DNA of 17,453 bases from Promethearchaeota archaeon (GTDB taxonomy: Archaea; Asgardarchaeota; Lokiarchaeia; Sigynarchaeales; SOKP01). The DNA lies in the NCBI GenBank assembly GCA_016839635.1, contig JAEOTV010000163.1:1-17453 (forward strand), written 5' to 3'. This document shows positions 7,652 through 14,023 of the stretch, in pieces. How positions within the stretch are numbered: position 1 is the stretch's first letter; the number at the start of each line of letters is the position of its first letter. Position numbers and translations under genes: made by a program. The notes beneath the pieces were generated by a model, which was given only the letters and a program-made list of their open reading frames with translations, ran no database searches and was not told where the DNA came from.

Positions 7652-9603
7652 TCTAACACCTCTTTATTAATGGCATTATTGGGGCAAATTTCTTCACATA
7701 CACCACAACCCAAGCAGAGATTTGAATCGATAAATGCACAGTCTTCCCTTTCATAGATTGCAGGGCATAAGAATTGGGAATAGCATATACCGCAGTTATT
7801 GCATAATTCGCTATCAACGGATCTTATTGCTGGTGCTTGTCTTTTAATTATTTTTTGAATACATTCGTCTTTAATAACAATTACATTTAAATTTCTATTT
7901 TCTAATACATCCATTCCTATTTGATAAATTAAGTCTTTTAGTTTAGTATAATAATCTTTATGATTCTTTTCATAATGCTTAATTACATTAACATGAGCCC
8001 CAGTACCTTCTAATAATTCTTCCAAAATTATATTCTTTTTATAACACCCCTCATTATAATAACGAGTATCACTCCCTGGATGGGGTTGTTGCCCGGTCAT
8101 TCCGATCCATCCATTATCTAATATTAATACTAAAATTGGTGATTTATTATATATTCCATTCAAAAGTGCGGGAATACCAGAGTGATAAAAAGTACCATCT
8201 CCAATAATCGCAACATTAAGGCTTTCGCTTGTTTGGGAAACTCCTTGAGCTAAAGCGATACTTGAACCCATACAATACTTAATATTAGCAAAATTAAAAG
8301 GTGGAAGCGCAAGTAACGTATAACAACCAATATCTTGGTAAAAATAGACATTTTTTCCAGTTCTAGATTTTATCTTTTTAATAGCTTTTTGTAATGCATA
8401 TCCAGTTGTTCTATGGGGGCATCCCGCGCACAGAATAGGTTTTCTGGACATTATGTCATATTTTTTCTCATCAATATTCCTTAAATCTATTTTTGGTTCT
8501 AAATTAGTAATTTTCATTAAAGCTAATGCAACTTTAGTTGGATTTAATTCTCCTACAAATGAAAATAATAATTCTTCTTTTGAATAAGAAAAAGGGTCTT
8601 TTCCATGAATTTTCACTGTAAGACCGTTTTTTTGAGCTATAGCAAGAATCTGAGTTTGAAGATAAGCATCATTCTCTTCAACAATAAGAATTTTTTTATT
8701 TTGTTTAATGAATTTCACAATTAATTTCTCTGGAAGTGGGTTTATGAAACCGAGTTTAAGAATCGGTGCCTTCAATTCGAGAATGTTTAAAGCCTCATTT
8801 ACGTAACTGTATGATACCCCGCTTGTTATAATTCCTAACTCAAATTCATTTTTTATTTTCCCCTTTTCAATTCTGTTTAAGGAAGAATTCTCGGACAATT
8901 CTAGTGCTCTATTCATTCGATCATAAATATGATTTTTCTTCATCTCCAGAAAATAAATTCTGGAGGCGACATTTACCTCCTTAGACAAATCAAATTCAAT
9001 TTTAATTTCCGATTGTTTTATTTCTCCAATACTAACGTTGCTTCTAGCATGAGAAACCATCGTTACAGTCCTTAGAATTACTGGTAATTTTAATTCTCTC
9101 GATATTCTAAATGCTTCTTTAGTAAATTCTAAACATTCCTGAGGATTACTCGGCTCCAATGCGGGTATTTTAAATATCTTTAAATAATTACGAGAATCCA
9201 TTTCAACAGCACTTGAATGCTGTTGTGGGTCATCAGCAACTAAAATAACCATTGCTGAATTTTTATTATTTGGGCATGTAGTAGCAAGAGCAAATAAAGG
9301 ATCTGAAGCAACATTTAACCCTACATTTTTCATACCGACCATAGACGTGGCACCTCTAGCATATGCAGCACCTGCAACTTCCATTGCTACTTTTTCGTTA
9401 ATACTGCTCTCCACCCATCTTATTCCTGTTTTCTTAAAGATTTCCATGAATATCTCTCCAACTTCAGAGCTCGGAGTTCCTGGATAATAAGTATATACAT
9501 CAATCCCACTTTCTAATGCACCACGTACAATTGCTTCATTACCGAGAAAAAACTTTTTTTCACCAACGCTCCCTTTGTAAATTTTATTAACCATATCTTC
9601 CAT
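7648..9603 (-). CDS. iorA: Indolepyruvate:ferredoxin oxidoreductase subunit alpha
   Basis: This 651-residue catalytic subunit binds thiamine diphosphate and iron-sulfur clusters. The order is: a pyrimidine-binding domain (about 18-190) with FLGNEAIVRGALESGIDVYT and YYPGTPSSEVGE; a middle transketolase-C-like domain (about 255-365); a TPP-pyrophosphate domain (about 385-580) with CAGCPHR (392-398), the GDG motif at 468-470 and Asn497; and a C-terminal two-cluster ferredoxin domain with Cys601/604/607/613 and Cys630/633/636/640. All ligands for two [4Fe-4S] clusters are present. The length is usual for IorA. It works in anaerobic breakdown of Trp, Phe and Tyr after transamination, feeding reduced ferredoxin to energy metabolism. 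It is the first gene of the iorAB operon. The start is not fixed: Met4 is an alternative, and no clear Shine-Dalgarno site is seen. Confidence 0.95.
   Translation of the reverse strand: MEDMVNKIYKGSVGEKKFFLGNEAIVRGALESGIDVYTYYPGTPSSEVGEIFMEIFKKTGIRWVESSINEKVAMEVAGAAYARGATSMVGMKNVGLNVASDPLFALATTCPNNKNSAMVILVADDPQQHSSAVEMDSRNYLKIFKIPALEPSNPQECLEFTKEAFRISRELKLPVILRTVTMVSHARSNVSIGEIKQSEIKIEFDLSKEVNVASRIYFLEMKKNHIYDRMNRALELSENSSLNRIEKGKIKNEFELGIITSGVSYSYVNEALNILELKAPILKLGFINPLPEKLIVKFIKQNKKILIVEENDAYLQTQILAIAQKNGLTVKIHGKDPFSYSKEELLFSFVGELNPTKVALALMKITNLEPKIDLRNIDEKKYDIMSRKPILCAGCPHRTTGYALQKAIKKIKSRTGKNVYFYQDIGCYTLLALPPFNFANIKYCMGSSIALAQGVSQTSESLNVAIIGDGTFYHSGIPALLNGIYNKSPILVLILDNGWIGMTGQQPHPGSDTRYYNEGCYKKNIILEELLEGTGAHVNVIKHYEKNHKDYYTKLKDLIYQIGMDVLENRNLNVIVIKDECIQKIIKRQAPAIRSVDSELCNNCGICYSQFLCPAIYEREDCAFIDSNLCLGCGVCEEICPNNAINKEVLE
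7657..7662 (-). promoter_or_regulatory. Shine-Dalgarno site of iorB inside iorA
   Basis: Minus-strand GAGGTG in the last iorA codons lies 5 nt before the iorB ATG. It fixes the start and supports coupled translation. Confidence 0.6.
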
Positions 9604-9659
9604 ATGAAATTTAATTCATCATTAAAAATAATTAAAATCTATTTTTAATTCAAATAAAT
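9604..9659. promoter_or_regulatory. Divergent promoter region between iorA and the GDT1 gene
   Basis: Only 56 bp separate the two starts, and they are almost pure A/T. A TATA-like AT-rich stretch (9621-9637) lies 23-39 nt before the GTG at 9660, which suits a leaderless transcript on the plus strand. The minus-strand box for iorA cannot be told apart with confidence. Confidence 0.35.
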
Positions 9660-10307
9660 GTGGATTTATTAACTTTTTTCATAACTTATGGGATATTATT
9701 TATAGGTGAATTAGGTGATAAGACTCAATTAATTGTGTTTAATCTTGCTTTGGAATTTGAAAAATTCTATAAAGTAGGAATTGGAGTCACTGTTGGGTTC
9801 GCTATCTTGGTTACTATTGGAGTCTTTTTTGGCGCTGTTATAACTAGATTTATTCCACTTTTTGTAATTTCAATCGCTTCTGGAATTGTTTTTATTATAA
9901 TAGGTCTCTTCGAAGCACGGCATCTTAAAAAAATGTATCTAGAGAGAAAAAAAAATATAAATGGTATAAAAAATGATATTGATGTTGGATTAAAAACTGA
10001 AGAGCCAGAGAAAGTCCGTTCAAAATTACGTAAGTTAAAAAATAATCCATATCTAGCAGGGTTTATATATATTTTTATAATGGAATTAGGAGATAAAACA
10101 CAAATATTAACAATTACTCTTTCTTCAATTTATGCATTTCCCATCGAAGTATGGCTGGGCGCATTTTTAGCTTTAGTTTCAGTAGCATGGATAGGAATCC
10201 TTTTTGGTGCTTTTATTGCGCGTAAAGTATCAAAATTCTATCTGAAGTTAATTTCTACATCTATATTTATTTTTGTTGGAATATTAATCTTAATAACCTC
10301 TATCTAA
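9660..10307 (+). CDS. GDT1/TMEM165 (UPF0016) family cation transporter
   Basis: This 215-residue membrane protein has the family's two signature motifs, both ELGDKTQ (17-23 and 142-148), each in the first helix of a three-helix half. Visible hydrophobic segments lie near 3-15, 41-60, 66-84, 132-141, 150-186 and 196-215. A hydrophilic, Lys-rich loop (about 88-130) joins the halves. Eukaryotic and bacterial relatives move Ca2+ or Mn2+ across membranes, probably in exchange for protons. The Glu and Asp residues of the motifs form the ion site. The ion used here cannot be read from sequence. The start is GTG at 9660, because no other in-frame start precedes the first motif. An out-of-frame ATG at 9658 overlaps it and stops after four codons. 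The flavodoxin-like gene follows after 22 bp, likely in the same transcript. Confidence 0.9.
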   Translation: MDLLTFFITYGILFIGELGDKTQLIVFNLALEFEKFYKVGIGVTVGFAILVTIGVFFGAVITRFIPLFVISIASGIVFIIIGLFEARHLKKMYLERKKNINGIKNDIDVGLKTEEPEKVRSKLRKLKNNPYLAGFIYIFIMELGDKTQILTITLSSIYAFPIEVWLGAFLALVSVAWIGILFGAFIARKVSKFYLKLISTSIFIFVGILILITSI

Positions 10308-10329
10308 TCTAATGAGATGATGACATTTT

Positions 10330-10809
10330 ATGAAATCATTAGTTGTTTTTTATTCAAGAACAGGTACAACTAAAAAAATTGCTGAATATATTTCTAGCGG
10401 TTTGAATTGCGAATATGAAGAGATTATAGATACTAAGAAAAGAACTGGTTTTATTATAGGTTTTCTCAAGAGTGGATATGCTGCAGTAAGAGAGAAACTT
10501 ACCGTTATAGAAGGATTTCAAAAAAATCCAGAAATGTATGATCTAATTATCCTCGGAACTCCAATTTGGGCAAGTAGGATGACTCCCGCAATAAGAACAT
10601 ATATCACGGAAAATAAACGAAAATTTAAGAGCGTTGCATTTTTTTGCACAGAAGGAGGAAATAAAGGTTTCAAAGCCTTTGAAAGTATGAGAATTTTATG
10701 CGAGAAAAAACCCTTATCCACTTTAGAAATTAATCAAAAAGAAATTAAAAATGGTACATATACAGATAAAATTTATTCCTTTATCCAGAATATAGAAAAA
10801 AGCAACTAA
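10330..10809 (+). CDS. Flavodoxin-like protein
   Basis: This 159-residue protein has the flavodoxin fold signature. A first strand KSLVVFYSRTGTTKKIAEYI (2-21) carries the FMN-phosphate loop SRTGTT. The second region is YDLIILGTPIWASRMTPAIR (70-89), where the Trp is placed to stack on the flavin. The third is the VAFFCTEGGNKG segment (106-117). The length is normal for short flavodoxins. It would bind FMN and either carry electrons or serve as a quinone- or flavin-reductase-type domain. Nothing separates these options. It starts 22 bp after the GDT1 gene, on the same strand, with only a weak purine stretch (GATGATGA) before the ATG. T-rich sequence follows the stop (T5-C-T3 at 10848-10856). 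Confidence 0.85.
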   Translation: MKSLVVFYSRTGTTKKIAEYISSGLNCEYEEIIDTKKRTGFIIGFLKSGYAAVREKLTVIEGFQKNPEMYDLIILGTPIWASRMTPAIRTYITENKRKFKSVAFFCTEGGNKGFKAFESMRILCEKKPLSTLEINQKEIKNGTYTDKIYSFIQNIEKSN

Positions 10810-10847
10810 GTTTTATAAATTATCTAATAATTCAATCCTGATAATAA

Positions 10848-10856
10848 TTTTTCTTT
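10848..10856 (+). terminator. T-rich terminator after the flavodoxin-like gene
   Basis: TTTTTCTTT lies about 40 nt after the stop codon and precedes the promoter region of the next gene. It is a weak but typical archaeal U-rich terminator. Confidence 0.35.
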
Positions 10857-10884
10857 AGATTATAAAAAAATAAAAAAAAGTAAG

Positions 10885-10915
10885 ATGGATAATATATAAT
10901 AATTTATTTATCCAT
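10885..10915 (+). promoter_or_regulatory. Inverted repeat around a TATA-like sequence, candidate operator
   Basis: ATGGATAA (10885-10892) and TTATCCAT (10908-10915) are perfect 8-bp inverted arms around a 15-nt AT-rich spacer that contains a TATA-like stretch (TATATAATAA). The element lies 60 nt upstream of the UroD-like gene's ATG and is preceded by an A-rich tract. A dimeric repressor bound here would cover the promoter. This is pattern evidence only. Confidence 0.35.
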
Positions 10916-10974
10916 AATTGTATATTTCAAAATTCTTAACATTTTAATTGTACTACTTCCATAAAGAATTAATT

Positions 10975-12132
10975 ATGAATAGTTTTGAAAGAATATGGAC
11001 TGCATTAAATCTTGAAGAACCTGACAGAATTCCAACACATACTATCAATATTGATGGAAATGTTGCAGATAAAATTTTAGGAAAACCAGAAAAAACCGCT
11101 TTTGATATTTTTGATGAGATGGAAAAAAACTATCCTGATGAATGGGTTGAGAAAATTAATCAAATCCTTGATGATATTGAAATTACTGTTTTTGCTAAAG
11201 CCGTTCGAGCGGGTTATGAATTAGGTTTTGATGGAGTTGGTATCCAATATATTCCTTTTATCCTCGAAAGTCAGACTGAGATGACAGATATATTTGGGAA
11301 GAGGCATAAAGTTAGAAATATTGATGGAAATCCATATCCAGATTATTATGGTGGATATATTAAGAATAGAGCAGATTGGGAAGCATATCCTAAACCTGAT
11401 TTTAAAGAGGAATATAGAAGAGCTAAGAAGTTTTACAAAGGAGTTTTAAGAAAATGCCGTGATATTAGGGATGAGATCTGTATTTTTACTCAAAACGCTC
11501 TTACATCAGTCTTTCCCCCTGTCTGGCAAGGAATGGGGATGGCTTATTTTGCCCGTGCTTTAAAAAACGATCCTAAACTGATTGAAGAACGTTTCCGCTT
11601 TTGTACTGATTTTACATTAACAGTTTTCAAAGCCTATCATGACTGTGGCGCTAAGATATTTCTTGAGGGTGGAGATATTGCTCATAAAGGAGGTCCAATG
11701 ATAAATCCAAAATACTTCGATAAGTATCTCCTTCCATGTTATCAAGAAGTATCAGAACAAATACATAACTGGGGTGGTAAATATATCTTACATACCGATG
11801 GCGATATAACATCACTTTTAGATTTTATTGTAGAGTCGGGCTTCGACGGACTTCAATGTATTGAACCCCCTTTCGTTGATCCTTATCTTGTAAAAAAGAA
11901 TGTTGGTGATAAACTCTGCTTATCAGGAAATATCGATACACGACACATTTTAGTCAAGGCTACAAAAGAAGAAGTAGTACAATCGGTTAAAAATGCAATT
12001 AAAGCAATGGGATATGGAGGAGGATTTATGATATCTCCTGCTAATTTTCACCCTACTATATCCCCCGAGCGATTAAAATGGATGATTGATGCAGCAAATT
12101 CTTTTGGAGTATATCCTTTAAAGGTTCTTTAG
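10975..12132 (+). CDS. Uroporphyrinogen decarboxylase/MtaA superfamily protein
   Basis: This 385-residue protein is a UroD-like TIM barrel. It has the N-terminal FERIWTALNLEEPDRIPTHT pattern (4-23), GFDGVGIQYIP (84-94), a FLEGGDIAHKGGPMINPKYF segment (229-248), then LHTDGDITSLLDFIVESGFD (272-291), the QCIEP segment and LSGNIDTRHIL (316-326). The relatives most like this are corrinoid-dependent methyltransferase-type proteins rather than heme-pathway HemE. In MtaA/MtbA a His-x-Cys motif binds zinc. Here the equivalent reads His273-Thr-Asp275, so zinc-thiolate chemistry may differ. No corrinoid protein or methyltransferase partner is adjacent, and the substrate is unknown. I start at ATG 10975, not at the in-frame TTG 10948, because homologues begin at this point and no ribosome site supports the TTG. 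A leader of about 50 nt is likely. Confidence 0.85.
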   Translation: MNSFERIWTALNLEEPDRIPTHTINIDGNVADKILGKPEKTAFDIFDEMEKNYPDEWVEKINQILDDIEITVFAKAVRAGYELGFDGVGIQYIPFILESQTEMTDIFGKRHKVRNIDGNPYPDYYGGYIKNRADWEAYPKPDFKEEYRRAKKFYKGVLRKCRDIRDEICIFTQNALTSVFPPVWQGMGMAYFARALKNDPKLIEERFRFCTDFTLTVFKAYHDCGAKIFLEGGDIAHKGGPMINPKYFDKYLLPCYQEVSEQIHNWGGKYILHTDGDITSLLDFIVESGFDGLQCIEPPFVDPYLVKKNVGDKLCLSGNIDTRHILVKATKEEVVQSVKNAIKAMGYGGGFMISPANFHPTISPERLKWMIDAANSFGVYPLKVL

Positions 12133-12150
12133 AGGTTAGTAGAATTATTA

Positions 12151-12201
12151 TTTCACAATTTACTTAACATATTAAATAAAAAAGCATAATAATTTGTGAA
12201 A
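12151..12201 (+). promoter_or_regulatory. TATA region flanked by inverted TTTCACAA/TTGTGAAA arms
   Basis: TTTCACAA (12151-12158) and TTGTGAAA (12194-12201) form perfect 8-bp inverted arms 35 nt apart. Between them, TATTAAATAA (about 12171-12180) lies about 30 nt before the ATG at 12207, the right distance for a leaderless transcript. The arms would bracket the TATA box and the start of transcription. They could be an operator or chance in AT-rich DNA. Confidence 0.35.
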
Positions 12202-12206
12202 AACAA

Positions 12207-13544
12207 ATGGCTAGACCTAAAATAGTTTTACCGGAAAATGGATTATCTGAAGTAGATATCCTAAAAGAAATGGAAGAAACTCGTAAAGATGATATAAATT
12301 GGAGAGATGGAAAAGTATGGAGTTTAGTTTATCATGCCACAGATGAACATACTGAAATGCTTAAAAAAGCATATACAATGTTTTTCTCTAAGAATGCATT
12401 AAGTCCAATAGCCTTTCCAAGCTTAAAGAAATTCGAAATAGAAGTTATTTCTATGGCTGTTGACCTTTTTAATGGAGATAAAAGATGTTGTGGAAGTATG
12501 ACTTCAGGAGGAACCGAAAGTATTTTAATGGCTGTAAAAACGTATAGAGATTGGGCAGAAGATAACTTTCCAAACATAAAAGTGCCAGAAATGGTTTTAC
12601 CTAGCTCCGCACATCCAGCATTTGAAAAAGCTGCAGATTATTTTAAAGTAAAATCGGTAAGAGTTCCAGTAGATAAAAAAACTCATAGAGCAGATATTAA
12701 AGCTATGGAAAATGCTATAACTGATAACACTATTATGGTGGTTGGTTCAGCTTGTGATTTCCCTAGAGGAGTGGTAGATCCCATATCTGAATTGGGAATT
12801 ATTGCTCAAAGTCGCGGTATTGGTTTGCATGTTGATGCGTGTCTTGGAGGATTTATGTTACCTTTTGTTAAGAAACTTGGTTATGAGGTTCCTGATTTTG
12901 ATTTTTCTGTATCTGGTGTGACATCTATAAGCGCTGACGTTCATAAGTACGGTTATGGAGCAAAAGGAGCCTCCACTATTCTATATCGGAAAGAAAGAAT
13001 TTGGAAACATCAATTTTCTGTCTATACAGATTGGTCTGGGGGTATCTATATTTCACCATCTATGAGAGGAACCCGCCCCGGAGGAGCAATTGCAGCTGCT
13101 TGGGCTGCTATGAGACATTTAGGGATGGATGGTTATTTGAGTTTGGCAAAAACTGTTATGGATGCTTCAAGGAAATTAATTGAGGGAATTAACAAGATAC
13201 CAGAACTATATATTATTGGAGATCCAGTAATGAGCGTCTTTTCTTTTACTTCTGATAAAATTGATATATATCACTTGGGAGATCTTTTAGATAAGAAAGG
13301 TTGGCATTTAGACCGAATTCAATTCCCAAATGCTTTGCATATGATGGTTAATCCACATCATGCTGAAATAGTTGACACCTTCTTGAAAGATCTCAAAGAA
13401 ACAGTCAATGAAGTTATCAAGAATCCAGGAACATCTTCTGACGGAGATGCTGCGATATATGGTATGGTAGCTAGTTTACCTGATCGTAATAAAGCTAAAG
13501 AATATATCACTAATTTCTTGAAAAGCCAATATAAAATTAAATAA
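12207..13544 (+). CDS. Sphingosine-1-phosphate-lyase-like PLP enzyme
   Basis: This 445-residue fold-type-I PLP enzyme of the group II decarboxylase superfamily is closest in motif to sphingosine-1-phosphate lyase. Motifs are DINWRDGKVWSLVYH (29-43), an FPSLKKFEIEVISM segment (70-83), GGTES (101-105), SSAHPAFEKAA (133-143), HVDACLGGF (208-216), SADVHKYGYGAKGAS (242-256) with the PLP Lys247, and GGIYISPSMRGTRPGG (278-293). All key cofactor residues are in place. Unlike the eukaryotic enzyme there is no N-terminal membrane helix, so it should be soluble, as in bacterial homologues. S1P lyase splits phosphorylated long-chain bases into a fatty aldehyde and phosphoethanolamine. Whether this archaeon has such lipids is unknown, and another amino-acid or lipid substrate is possible. 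No Shine-Dalgarno site is present, and a TATA-like box suggests leaderless translation. The gene is convergent with the next minus-strand gene. Confidence 0.88.
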   Translation: MARPKIVLPENGLSEVDILKEMEETRKDDINWRDGKVWSLVYHATDEHTEMLKKAYTMFFSKNALSPIAFPSLKKFEIEVISMAVDLFNGDKRCCGSMTSGGTESILMAVKTYRDWAEDNFPNIKVPEMVLPSSAHPAFEKAADYFKVKSVRVPVDKKTHRADIKAMENAITDNTIMVVGSACDFPRGVVDPISELGIIAQSRGIGLHVDACLGGFMLPFVKKLGYEVPDFDFSVSGVTSISADVHKYGYGAKGASTILYRKERIWKHQFSVYTDWSGGIYISPSMRGTRPGGAIAAAWAAMRHLGMDGYLSLAKTVMDASRKLIEGINKIPELYIIGDPVMSVFSFTSDKIDIYHLGDLLDKKGWHLDRIQFPNALHMMVNPHHAEIVDTFLKDLKETVNEVIKNPGTSSDGDAAIYGMVASLPDRNKAKEYITNFLKSQYKIK

Positions 13545-13554
13545 AAAAAAAAAA
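13543..13554 (-). terminator. T12 terminator of the acylase operon
   Basis: Twelve A on the plus strand read as T12 on the minus strand, directly after the stop of the multi-TM gene at 13555. The run begins inside the stop codon of the convergent PLP enzyme. A plus-strand T6 (13558-13563) inside the facing gene may serve the other direction. Confidence 0.55.
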
Positions 13555-14022
13555 TTATTTTTTAATATTTCCTCCACTTTTAGGTGTAGGTTTTGTTTCT
13601 ATGCTTTTTCCTGATCCTTTCTCAAATTGAGGTCTTAATAATATCATGACACCACTCCCTATTGCTCCACCTAAAGCGCCAAATAGAATGCCTAATAATA
13701 ATATCAAGATGAAAATTATCGAACCATAACCTAATCCACCAAAGATTAATCCAGCAAATTGATCTAAATTTGTATAGGCATTGTTTGTACTCATTTTATA
13801 AATCATGTAGAAAAGCCATACTATTGAAACTCCAAGAACACCACAATATATACCACGTCGCATAGTTTTATTGAGTAAACCTCCCACTATACCTGGAATG
13901 ATGATCAATTGCCAGATTGGAATGTATGTTAAAAGAAAAGTAATAATTGCGGTTATTATGAACGAAATTAGAAAGTTTCGATTTTCGGGACTTATATTTA
14001 TCTTTATCTCTTTAAGTTTCAT
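13555..14022 (-). CDS. Small multi-TM membrane protein
   Basis: This 155-residue hydrophobic protein is not assigned to a family. It has four to five TM segments (about 17-34, 36-50, 57-76, 88-110 and 112-129) with Gly-rich helices (GLIFGGLGYG and GILFGALGGAIGSG). It ends in a Lys/Pro/Gly-rich hydrophilic tail. The Gly-zipper pattern recalls small archaeal DUF5518-like membrane proteins, but that similarity is weak. I place the start at ATG 14022, one base after the acylase TAG, because GAGGTGA (14028-14034) lies 5 nt upstream. A longer frame from ATG 14055 would overlap the acylase by 32 bases. The gene is the second of a two-gene operon, so a role in placing or helping the acylase is possible, though this is inference from context. 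Confidence 0.75.
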   Translation of the reverse strand: MKLKEIKINISPENRNFLISFIITAIITFLLTYIPIWQLIIIPGIVGGLLNKTMRRGIYCGVLGVSIVWLFYMIYKMSTNNAYTNLDQFAGLIFGGLGYGSIIFILILLLGILFGALGGAIGSGVMILLRPQFEKGSGKSIETKPTPKSGGNIKK

Positions 14023-14023
14023 T

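Noticed and set aside
10948..10974. TTG start of the UroD-like gene
   Set aside because: It has no ribosome site, and the nine added residues do not match the family. ATG 10975 begins at the conserved position.
12332..12577. Minus-strand frame opposite the PLP enzyme
   Set aside because: It lies wholly inside a gene with intact catalytic motifs and shows no domain or start signal of its own.
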